Assembly (NCBI GenBank): GCA_026874595.1
Contig: CM049306.1
Span: forward strand, 17,842,019 to 17,906,018
Direction of reading: 5' to 3'
DNA length: 64,000 nt
From: Sipunculus nudus
Lineage: Eukaryota; Annelida; Sipuncula; Golfingiida; Sipunculidae
Made by a program: the position numbers and the translations under genes. The notes beneath the pieces are model-generated. The model was not told the DNA's origin, made no database searches, and was given only the letters and a program-made list of their open reading frames with translations. Of this stretch, positions 1 through 12,000 are shown piece after piece (positions within the stretch are counted from its first letter, which is position 1; each line of letters opens with the position of its first letter).

Positions 1-870
1 AGGTGCCAAGCCACACAAATTCAGCAAGTGACATTTGACATCAGAATGTGACCAGAAATATGGTACCACAATCTACACGTATCATGAAAACTTGGGAAAT
101 GGTTCAGTCAGATAAATCCAGATATCTTTGGCCATTTCAATTAAGTTTTACTTATTTTTACCCAACAAAAAAAGTTTTTTTTTAACTAATTCAGTATTTG
201 ACTTTTGTCTTTTTATCTGAATTGTTAAACTTTAACAGTTAAAGCACTAGTCAAGAAATCTCATTTCAAACATTTCATTACATTATACTTACAAGGAAAT
301 ACTTAATTATTATATAGTTAACATATAATAATTAATATAATTTTATAATATTTATAAGGATATATTTCATTATAAAATAATGATATATGAAATGTATTAT
401 AATATAAGAACAATGAAAAGAGTGTCTAGGCAGCTGGCAATGTTGTAAGGAAATGCATATCATATATGGTATTATAACCAAAAACATGTGTTTGTGAGCA
501 TGGTTATGAAGCAGAAATTTACTCTTGCCAAGTTGCCCTTTGAAGGTTTAATGGTTAGATCTGAAGTGATTTGAGTCATTATTTGATAAGGGATGGAAAG
601 GTTTTAAATTTCAGTGGGATCAATTTCTTAAAATGGGGAATGCATACTTCTAGTTGAGGGGAAAAAAGTAAATCTGTAGATCAGTTTTTCAATATTTTAT
701 ATTGCTGCAGTCTTGCAGCGCTGACATATATAGTAAACAATACAAGCGCTGCAGCTTCTGGCGGGGAGAGTCTATACTATCTAAGTTTGAACGGATCCGT
801 ACAGACCCTCAGACACGTATATGCCTTGTGAAGAGTGAGGACACCAAACAAATCCCACATATTATAATTG
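1..870. other. AT-rich sequence without a recognisable gene
   Basis: Very AT-rich up to about 660. A short open stretch on the plus strand at 702-884 begins just after a CTGCAG and could be mistaken for an exon, but it resembles no family I know. No RNA gene or promoter signal is recognisable. The missing first exon of RRP9 could lie here or to the left of the window; I could not find it. Confidence 0.4.
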
Positions 871-1197
871 TTACAGATGCTTAGACTCCGTTGGGACCAA
901 AACTTTTGCTGGATGATCAGCATTAATAAAGTATGGGCACTTACTCTGGATGAAGTCAGATATTGCATCGTCTCCGTCTGGCCGATGGCGCTTTCCGGTT
1001 GGAACAACCAATAGGAATTTAGCATCATTGACAACAAGCGATGTATGATGGGAAGGATGCTTATGAAAATATGGTCTCTCCTAGTGCACGGCACTGGCAT
1101 TCCTGGGAAAAGCCCCCCTGAATTCATCTTTTGCATAGATTGCCCACCTAATTTGCATGGGATTCCTTTTCCGGCGGTGTCCAGTTGGCATGCAACA
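871..1197 (-). pseudogene. Decayed coding segment of unknown family with one in-frame stop
   Basis: On the minus strand one frame reads as plausible protein for about 108 codons. The frame runs from an acceptor-like TTCAG just before 1197 to a TAA at 871-873. It is broken once by a TAG at about 1081-1083. The part after the stop is 69 residues, with recognisable stretches such as HKHPSHHTSLVV and LLVVPTGKRHRPDGDDAISD. The part before it contains RRKRNPMQIRWAIYAKDEF. Composition is balanced and richer in GC than the surroundings, unlike a random open frame. A different minus-strand frame over 777-1232 is open from an ATG but has a less protein-like composition. I do not recognise the family. 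It may be the last exon of a dead gene or a fragment of a transposon protein. Confidence 0.35.
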
Positions 1198-3014
1198 TCT
1201 GAACCCCGACAGTTCAAAGGATAAAAAAACATTTACAGGCGCACATAGAGGTGATATATCGATTTAATTTGATACATAAAAAGTTTATTTCTATATATAA
1301 ATACAAGATTGTTTCTCTATCGCACAACAAGCAGTGGTAATTCATGTTACAGGTCCTTCAATGAACGGCAGGGTGAACTCTCACCGCCAGACGGTCGGAC
1401 TCCGTATCACAGATAAATGGAGTCCGTACGTGGCGGACTATATTTTATACATTTTGGTTTAAAGGTACATGGTCTATCATTGGTTTAAGTAACAGTCTGT
1501 TATGAGATGGTGACTTAAATTTGGTGATGATTTATATTACTTAGATCATTTAGAATATAAAAATACTCGCCAAAGATTAGCAAAGAAATATATATACTTT
1601 TCAACTTACTTTTTTTTCATACTGCACATTCAAATGTCTTCCACATAAGAAGGTGTATATTTTAAGTTTCTTAGAGACTGAATCCCTCAGGTTACATTGA
1701 CCAGGGCTTATGATTTTACTGTAATACTGCAGTGAAAGTTTCTTAAAAAACATGTTTTTTTTTACCATATATGTGTGTTGGATTACTGACATGTATGAAT
1801 TCAAATATAAACAACTAATAACAGTATCTAAGAATGATCAATGGGGTATCTGAATCCCACGCTTGAGTCACTGACCATGGCAATGGACAATATGATTGAC
1901 AGTCTAGGTGTTATCCAATTAGCAACATGGTTCATGCCTCTCTGTTGTCAGCAGCCACTAACTTGTGCTGTGTATTGTGTAAACTTGGGGGATTGATGCT
2001 CAGTCTCTCAGTCTTCTTGTTACTCTCCTGCTACTCTCACTGGCTCCTCTTGACCTGTCCATAAAAGGAAATGTCATCTTTACTGTGCAATCCACAATCA
2101 GCCATTGATATTTATCCATGGGCTGGCTGCAGAATGACTAGAGCACCCTCATTACTAGCATGTGTCCAGGGGTAATTGTAAGGTCAGGATTGGTGGGAGG
2201 AACTTCTTTCAGGCTGTCAAGACTGACTGGTGGTCAGATAGTAGCTCTGTGGCTGCTGCTTATCTAAACACATCTTACCAGTGCTGTATGGAACGGATCA
2301 CACCAGTGAGAAACCAGTCTGAAGCCTTTCCAGCATTTTGTTGTAGAGCTCTGAGAGTGGACTCTTTATTTGAAAACTAATATCACTGTGTTTATAAATT
2401 CACTTATTTGTGTAAATCTCACCCAGATTTCAGAATAGATGTTAATCTAAGACAGGATATATTATGGCACAATTAACTATTTTTTGTGGACTGTTAATAA
2501 ACATTTAATGATTTAAGTTTGAACCACAGTTATTAGGCCTGTGAGGGGAGGCTTATAGGGGCTGATGAGTTTATTTTTATATCCACATATTTTTCTTTCT
2601 TTTGCCATGTTTGTGCTAGATCACAATCAGCTGATTATCAAAAATTGATCTTTTGGCTCAGTAACAGAACTAGATGGTAAAATTGCATGTTATAGATGGT
2701 AGAATGAATAAAGGCTTGGAGAGTCTTGTAAGACCATGAATCCAGTACAGGTATAACAGTGCATCAGAACATGATCAGTACATCAACCATCATGGTTATT
2801 GGTTAAACTTAAGGCCTGGATGGAGGGGAATAAAAGCATAGGGTCTACTCAGTTGAAAACCTGTTGGTGTGTGGATAGGCTGGGTGTCACTATGATGACA
2901 ATCAGTGACCACATTCAGGGGGCTTTTGACCTATATGAATCCCTTTTTTGTAGAAATGACGTATTAAATTTTTATCAACCTTGGGCATATTATAACATCT
3001 TGTTTAATCTACAG
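1198..3014. other. Non-coding stretch upstream of first recognised RRP9 exon
   Basis: No exon could be supported here. A GC-richer patch at about 1360-1440 contains several copies of a GGACTCCGTA-like string and looks repeat-derived. Bases 2697-2920 are a copy of a dispersed repeat also present at about 9235-9325 plus 9640-9775. The first coding exon of RRP9, with its start codon, should lie here or to the left of the window. Confidence 0.4.
2697..2920. repeat. Dispersed repeat, intact copy (second copy near 9.2-9.8 kb)
   Basis: Two blocks here, around 2708-2775 and 2811-2915, match in order two blocks at about 9255-9325 and 9660-9775. Shared strings include GAATAAAGG, GGCCTGGA and TAGTCACCATG/TGTCACTATG near the right end. 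Here the blocks lie about 40 bases apart; at the second locus about 330 bases separate them, including a tRNA-derived SINE. The family is not recognised. Confidence 0.5.
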
Positions 3015-6000
3015 GCTGCTGGTGGTAAAAGAAAAGCAGATACCCTGTCTGATATAAAGAAGAAAAAGAAGAAAGGAGGAAGTGATGATGATGAAATCTT
3101 GAGTGACTCAGACCTTGAAGGGTAAGTTTTTAGTGACATTGTCACAGTGTAGACTGATTTAGTTAAATACAGTCAAATCCTTCAAAACCAGCATTTGATA
3201 ATCTGGCATTTGGCGTAAAACTGGGATATTCCTTGAGAACAGATTTCCTGCCATTTTTATTTGGGTCATAATCCGGCATTTTGTGTCATCAGGCTCCAGC
3301 ACCATTGCCTAGAACCAACTTCCCTACTTCCAATAAAAAATATATAATCTGGCAGACCTTAGTGACCATCTGGCTGATTAACATCAAAGCTCTCGTTGTC
3401 AGTCATGCATGAGTCTCATGCATGGCAGAGCAAACAGACTCTAAGTTTTGTAGTGAGCATGTAACTAATTAGATATGAATTAATGATTGCCCTGACCCAA
3501 ACCCTGTTAGCCCTCCTTCTGTGTCCCTGCCAGACACTGCTGAGCTATCCCAAGTTGTGTTACAGCTGCCAGTCAAAAACACGCTGAAGTAATCACCCAG
3601 TGGATACCGTGGTTGACACAGGTGACATGCCGAGTGACAGATATTTTAGACCTTGAGTTGGCCAGAAAAAAGAAAATCAGGATGATGATGACAAGTGTGA
3701 CCTGAACACAGACATAGAGAACTTGCCTACTTTTAAAACACAAGATAGAGTCTGTGTGATCTGGTCAAGTACACAGAGAGAAAGCCCCAGGATTTCAGCA
3801 AGTGCAACATGTTACTCTGGGACCTGTTCTCTAGACATAATGCAGCTGCTATTCATGACATCAAGCAGTGCACTCTGGACAGGTTTTTCAGTGCCCTTTA
3901 CCTCAGTTGCTCTTCACTCCATGTGAACCACTAAATGAATTATTGTGTATGTACATGGTATTAATTTAATGATTCTTGTGTTTCACTATTGTGTCTATTG
4001 TGCAAATTCAATTGAAAATACAGTGAGTTACTGATCCTGAAACTTAACTTTCAAGGAAAAAAAGAGGAATGGTTACATAGTAGGTGTTTACAAATGTATT
4101 TTGTATTAGCATACACAATATTCGAGCGATACATTTGTTTGTACCTAAGAGTGCTAATTTGCATTTTCATCATATATCTGCTTTCTTTATTGATAGTGAG
4201 AGTGAACAGAAGGAGAAAGGAATTGATTCATCTTCAGAAGAGGAGGAAGAAACAGCTCAGGAGAAGAGACTGCGTCTGACCAAGCAGTACCTGGCTCAGC
4301 TAGAAGCAGAAGGTACCAATATCACTTATAGCAGGTTTTATGATGGTTTATCCTTTGTAATTGTAAACCCTAAATAGTGACATCTTCTGATAAATTATTG
4401 TATCCCCAGACAAAGTCAGGATACTATGGTTTCACGACGGTCCCACTGCCGCTCCCGCCACCGCCGCAGAAAAACCTTGTGAGCGGGATAACTCAAAAAA
4501 TATTTCACTGATCTTTTTCAAACTTTACATTTGTATAGATATAGGTAAGGGGACAAAGGCTATCTAAAAATGGGGTCATGACCTGCGCTTGGAGAGTGAC
4601 CTTGACCTTGAATAGGTCCATTTTTACTGAAAATAATACAAATTCTTAAATATCTCAAGTAAGCTTGCATGGACTGGTCCAAAAATCAAGGTGACCGAAG
4701 CTCTTGGATAGCCATGTGATATACCCGAAACTGGTGGCGCCACCTATTATCCTTTTCTTGTTTTACGCCTTTTAATACCCCCATAATTGCCACTTGACAG
4801 TACTGTAAGCATTATAAGTCAAAAACTAATGGACAGATTTCTTTCATATTATGCACATGTAGAGAGATGGGTTATGGGATGAGGTCTATTTACATTTGGG
4901 TCATGACCTTTGCCATGAGAGTGGCCTTGTTTGGTCCATGTTTGGTGAAAATCACACACCTCTTATGATATATCCAGTGTTGATAGCCATATGGATTTCA
5001 AACGTGACTTATGTATGGCCCACCACTAAAGTAAGAACCCTATAGGTTCTAGGGTCATGAGGTCAAAGGTCAAGGTCACTGGACTCACATCTTAAAAGAT
5101 ACTGTGGATGCATTTTAACCCAAACTTTCATCGCAGGTCTTCCATCTTGAATATATAGCTCACTTGCCAATAGTGGACGATCCATATCAGTTTTGGGGTC
5201 ACAAGGTCAAAGGTCAAGGCCACAGGAGCTATCTGTCAAAATATTAGTTTCTGGATGATAATTCCTGCTTTTAATGATGTATGGATTTCAAACTTGACTT
5301 ATATATGTCTAATTGAAAAAGCAAGACTCCAATTGATTTTTGGGTCATGAGGTCAAAGGTCAAGGTCACAGGACACATCTTTAAAAAGATTGTGGATGCA
5401 TTTTCAGCCAAACATTTCATCTCAGACCTTTTATCTTGCACATATAGTTCATCTGCCAATAGAGGAAGACCCCTATCAATTTTGAGGTCACAAGGTCAAA
5501 GGTGAAGGGCACAGGAGCCATCTGTCCAAAAATTAGTTTCTGGATGATAATTCCTGCTTTTATTGATGTATGGATTTCAAACTTGACTTGTATATGACCC
5601 ATTGGAAAAGCAAGACCCAAATTGATTTTGGGGACATGAGGTCAAAGGTCAAGGTCACAGGACACATCTTTAAAAAGATTGTGGATGCATTTTCAGCCAA
5701 ACAATTCATCTCAGATTTTTCATCTTGCACATAAAGTTCACCTGCCAAGAGTGGAAGACCCCTATCAATTTTGAGGTCACAAGGTCTAAGGTGAAGGTCA
5801 CAGGAGCCATCTGTCAAAAAATTATTTTCTGGATGATCATTCCTGCTTTTATTGATGTATAGATTTCAAACTTGACTTATATCTGTCCCATTGAAAAAGC
5901 AAGACCCCAATTGATTTTGGGGTCATGAGGTCAAAGGTCAAGGTCACAGGGGCCTATTCTTAAAGGGGGGGGGCGTACTATGTCTGGGGATACTCTGGCA

Positions 6001-9000
6001 CCTGCGATGCCAAGAAATGTCTAGTTAATATTTGTACAGTAAATGCATTGCTACAGAGGTTTGTTCCAAATGCCAGAGTTATATTTTACACATTGAAACA
6101 CACAAGCTAGCTTTGTCATAGCTTTCGATATCTGTTACTATGGTTGCCTTTTTGTTCGCAAGGTATTCAAATTCGCAATATTTGTGACAGGAAAATTATC
6201 GCAAAAATAAAACCATAGCAAAATGGAGCAGTCATAATCTAAGGGAAGTTGTGAGATGAAAGATTATTATTATAAATAATAGTAGAGCTTGTGTGTTTAA
6301 TAATTGACATAATAAATGATGTCTGATCTTTCAAATTATCTGCCATTAATGAACAACAATTTCCATTTAGTCAGTGTTATCTTTGGTCTCCATACAATTG
6401 TTAAGATTTTAGAAACATATAATTTGATAAAATTAATTAACATAATAATACTTGTACTCTGTGTCGGTCTTTTGTATTTTGAGATTGTAAAAGGGAACCC
6501 TCCTGAAATACGGTACTAAAAAGCTGAAAATCGCAAAAAATTTAAACCATGAATAAGAAGCCATCCATAGTATATATTGTGATAAATATTCTGAAATTCT
6601 TCAACTCTACCTAACATTTGTCTGCTGGAAAGAATGTGCTGAAAGATCTATTCATTACAGGTAATCAGTTGTAAAAATAATTGTTGGCAATCTTCTTTGT
6701 ATGGTAAACTAAGTGATAAATTATTAGGATCAAAGATATTACAAGAAAAAATATACTCCTGTGGAGTAACATGACCACATTTTAAAATCAATTTAAAATC
6801 CACCCAAAAGATAAGGAAAGACCATTAATCCAGTAAAACAAGTATAAAGACTTAAGTTCATAGATTTAAATTGGATTTCAGAATATTTATAGAAAGCAGC
6901 ACTGTAGCAATTTAAAAATCAAGCACCACACAAAGTTTTTTGTGGATGTGTTGCAGAGGCTGAGAAAAGAGATGAAGAAGAGATAGATAAAGATGTCATC
7001 GGCCACAGGCTGAAGCAAGATTTGGTGAGCTGTCTCCTGTGACTGTCTTATCCTTCAAACCTGCAGCTGTTGCAATCTTGTGTTTCTGGGGCTGTGACTT
7101 TATTTACAGTGGTGGTTGGGTAATCTTGGATACCTTTACAGAGTAGAATTGTAGATTTGGTAGAGACAGTTCACTTATATAACACCCCCTGTTCCCCCAA
7201 CCTGATCAAAGATACTCTTTTTATGATCAGTGCAGAAGCAAACAGCTAAACACAGCTCAAGAAATAAATATTATTAATTTATTATATTCATGTTCTTATT
7301 ATCTAATTTATACTATATTGTGGTATTTTCATTTTGCCTATGTGTAATGTTATCATGTATACCACAAGCTCTAGATCTTAAGACTTGTAGATTAAATATT
7401 AGGTATGAAGTATGCAGTGAAATGAAAGTGTGCCCTTATAAAGCATAAACCTACAACATTTCAAGGAGGAAAATACAGTTGCCACAACTGATGTAGGGCT
7501 ATAGCTTAGTTATAATAGTTACCTATGTGTTCTTTTGATATGTTTAAAAAAGAATTTACTGACATCTTCATGTTGTATTTTAGCTCGAACAGAGTGGAAA
7601 ACTACAGAAGCACATAGCACATGAGGTAAGAATGAACCAATATTCATGTAGAATTTGTCAAAAAAATCTTTCCATTATTTTGTATGCAAGTTTAGCAAAA
7701 TTAAGACAGCAGATTGATATAATGAATACTTTATATTTAACATTAATCATTTAGTGTGGGTCAGAAAAATGTTTACAACCTAGCAGTTAAAAACATGCAC
7801 ACCTACATTATATTGGACACAGTAGTAAAGGCTTTTGTGATACTGTTATGTTTGGACTATACTCTTGGATAAAAATAAACAGTACTATGGAATTGCCACT
7901 CATGTTTTTCACAGATTTTATATTTTGAATGAGCATGAAGTCTTCAGTAATGAAGTTATTTGTGCTTATGACTTGATCCCTAAAAAAAATCATAAAGAAA
8001 TTATAGAAATTTTTTTTTATATTTATGTTGCTTATGTACATATATTATCTAAAATTTTTCCAGGACATGTTTTGTCTTTTTCTTGAAACTTTGCAATTTA
8101 AATTCTTTTTTTTTATGTTAAGACTGGTTAATTTTCCAGAACCAAAAAGTGCCCACTTGCTTCATAATTTACTCTATAGATTCTAAAATATTGTATTGTG
8201 CTCTCATTTAAAATTAGAATCTTGTGAAACATTGAAACTGTATTTCAGGAATAATGCCTATGATACTGTTACTGTCATATATTCTGTGGGTAAAGATCCT
8301 TTGTATTTGACTGGGTGTTTGATAAAACAGACTGCTATGATTGATATTCCTGAAATACTGGGTTAATGTCAATAATGGGACTAAACCCTTTTTCTTATTT
8401 ATTAGTTCCAGGCCCCAACACCAGAAGAGATCATTCAGCTGAGAGGGCACCAGCTGTCCATCACATGCCTTGTCATAAGTGCTGATGATAAATATGTTTA
8501 CAGCGGGTCTAAAGACTGCTCCTTAATCAAATGTAAGTGACATAGTATGTAAAAATTTGGCAGATTTTCACTGTATATTCTTTGATTGGGTTGTCTTTTT
8601 AGGTAATTGTCATTTTGTAATAAGTATATGATTCCTGGATTCGAAAAACATTCTTTTATAATGCACCCATGCTGTTAAAAACCTAGGATAATAAATGATG
8701 GGAAATAATGCTCAAACCTCAATAAAAAAAAAATAAATATCTTTGAAACAGGAAAACGCTTATTAAGAACTAACATGTTTTGATATAAGTTCATTATTTT
8801 AAAATTTATAATATACATTAAAGAAGAATATTTTATCAATTGGCTTTAATTATTTTCTGATATAAGATTAAACAAATTTGTTTTTATTTTTACACAGGGG
8901 ACTTTGCATTGAAGAAGAAATTGAAGGTGATACCAGGTGGCAGGAAAGGCACAGAGGGAAAACACATTGGACACACAGCACACATATTATGTTTAGCAAT

Positions 9001-12000
9001 ATCAAGTGACAGTAAATTTTTGGTAGGTATTTTATCCCAATACCACAGAAAAAGTAAAATTATGTGACATCAGCTTCCAACTGAAACCATGGAAAAGTTA
9101 TAAAACATACTGTAGTATTGCTAAAATACAGTATGAATGCAGTATTTGGTGTCATAGAGCATTTTCAACAATTTTGCAATTAAAAAGGTATACTGGGTTT
9201 GGCATCTTAGACTTTTGTCCTCTTTAATTGGAACATAAATGAATGGAAATGGAAGTGAATAAAGGTTAAGGAAGGTCTCATAGACCTTTAAGTGAACACA
9301 GATATAATAGTAAATCAGATATATAGTTGAAGCGCATGGTGGTATAATGGCAAAGATGCCAGACTTGTGATCAAGTAGTCATGGGTTCAAATCCCATAGC
9401 CTTTCACTTCTTTGTAAAGACCTTCAAGCAAGGTTTCAGCCACAAGTGTGCATATGTTCACCCAGCATTACAAATGGGTACTAGATTAAGTGTCATTTGG
9501 GCATGGCTGGCCTAAGTGACCTGAAAACTATGTATGGGCTCTGTAGCATCCTCAGGGAGCTTCCACGAGGAAGTTAATTGTAAAGTCTTCTGAGCCAGTT
9601 ATTGGGAAGGGGACTTAAAATCTGCAACTTTTAATCAGTATGTCAGACATCCTGGTAATACAGGCCTGGAATATAGGGATACAAAAGTATCAGGCCCACT
9701 CAGGTGTAACATGGTCAACTTGGGTAAGGTTGGTGTGGGGACAGGCAGATAGTCACCATGCTGACCACCAAGACAGGACAAGTGTATTGTTTAAAGGGTG
9801 TTCTAAAAAATGCTACCAGTCTAAGTCAAAATTTCAAAACAGTAGCTGTTACGGCTGCTTCATGTGTAAATACTGATGCTTTTTGTGATATTTATCAGGT
9901 TTCAGGAGACAGAAACAAGTTGATACATGTATGGAATCCTGATACCATGGCACGGCTACACACATTTCAAGGTCATAGGGATGCAGTCTCAGTGAGTACT
10001 TTGATGAGTGGGTTTTTGATAAAGAATTTCTCTTACTGCCCTGGCTTCAAAGATAACAAATGTAGCTTCAGTTTTCAATTTTCTTTAGTGCTTGAAGCAA
10101 AGATAAACTGAAGGACCTAAATAGTATTTTTATAAGCATCAGTAAAGAATAGCAGATTGCACAACACTAATCTCAATCAACTTCTATCAGTCTTCCATAC
10201 TAGCCTTATATATACCCAAATATAATGTCACAAGAAGAATTTAATCAATTTCACACAGTTCCAGACATTTTTTCACTGGTGAGATGTCACATACACCACT
10301 TTTTGGTACCTGCTTTGTCCTCTCGCTGGCATCTGAGCAGTGCCCCCTTGCTTGAAACCATTTGGCATACTAAGCTGCAGTTAGCTCTGTGCTTAATATG
10401 AAATTTTATACCAGATATTTGTGTTTAATTAATTCACAGTATTATGCTGCCTCTTGTTGGGCTTGAAAAATTTTGCAAGTTGACCTTTCAGCATAACTGG
10501 TAAGAGAATATATGAAACAATTTTTATAAAAATCTGTAGCCAATAAATACATAAATTTCTGCAATATTGTGTCATTGTTTGTGATATATGTTTACATATT
10601 TAAGATATAACAGGAATTAAATAGTCCATGAAACCAACTATTAAAAATTTAAATGTTGATGTAACTTGATATAAATCTACACTCTATATTCAATGATTCC
10701 TATACTTCATAGAATCTATATGTCTGTTTAATTATAAAAAAAATGATGGATTCATAATTATTATGTTTACTTATTTTCAGGGCTTAGCATTCAGGAAAAA
10801 TACTCACCAGTTGTTCAGTGCTTCACATGATAGAACTGTGAAAATATGGAACCTAGATGAAATGGCATATGTTGAAACATTGTAAGTGTGAGCATATAAA
10901 CATCATGTACTCCAGTGATATACAAATACATTTCATATCCTAATTAAGCCTATATTTTCTAACAAAAGTTTTATAAAAATTTCTATCAGCTTTTCCGGTA
11001 TTAAATTTTGTCCTCCTTTCCATGTAATAAATAGCCTTTTCCTTATGCACTTGAATGGTATTGAAATATATTGTGAATCAGCATTTAAAATTAACTTTAT
11101 TGCTAACCTGATTGAGTCTGCTTAAGGCTGTATCGTACTGGACTGTGACAGCTTGTGACTAGTTGGAGGCTCAACAATTGTGAGAAAATATGCGAATTAG
11201 CGACAATTTTCACTTGCAATCACAGTTAATTGTACTTACCGGTATGACACGTTTGTGTACATAGTGCAAGTGTTCAGCCCATATTCGGCTGGAGTTCATA
11301 TACCAGTAGTGTGAATGTTATATTCCCATGACAATTCTCTCCCAGAATGTCAGATTCTCATTTTAATCTCCAAATATTTGCAATGTAGTTGCATAAGTTG
11401 CAGACCCCCTCAAAAGTTGTCTCGCAGTTCTAGCACTTCCTGACTCGCAGAAACAGACTGGAGAATAGTTTGAGACATGTTTGAGACACTATTTTGAGAG
11501 AACTTTTGTTTTGCAAAATTTTTTAACATGTTTAAAATTTCTGCAACAAGTTAGCAACACATTGTGAATCACAAGGAAATTGAGAACTGTCATAAATTTT
11601 CAAAGACACTTAGAGACTCTCTGGTGAATGTCATTCGCAATTTGTCGCAAGCTGTTGCAGCCCTGTGAGATACAGGCTTTAGATTTAGTTATATTCTCAG
11701 GTGTCGAGGTCTTACTTCCCAATAGTTTGTACAGTTCCTTGATCATCAAATTTATCATTGTTTGAAATTATGAGACTTTCACAACTGGGCAGTTTTCTAT
11801 GTAATCCAAAAAGCAAGTATAACAAAAATGACCACTGGGTCCTTAACTTTACATTGCATGATAGACACATTTAACCAAAAACTGTTCCCAGTCCTATATT
11901 AACATCTCAATTTTGTATCAGATTTGGGCATCAAGATGTAATCACTGGAATTGATGCATTGACAAGAGAACGGGCAGTGACATCTGGTGGCCGGGATGGC

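Noticed and set aside
777-1232. 151-codon minus-strand open frame as a gene
   Set aside because: Its residue composition is less protein-like than the neighbouring frame (871-1197), which continues as plausible protein except for one stop.
9331-9403. Functional tRNA gene
   Set aside because: The head has A and B boxes but lacks a clean cloverleaf and acceptor stem, and it continues into a SINE body.
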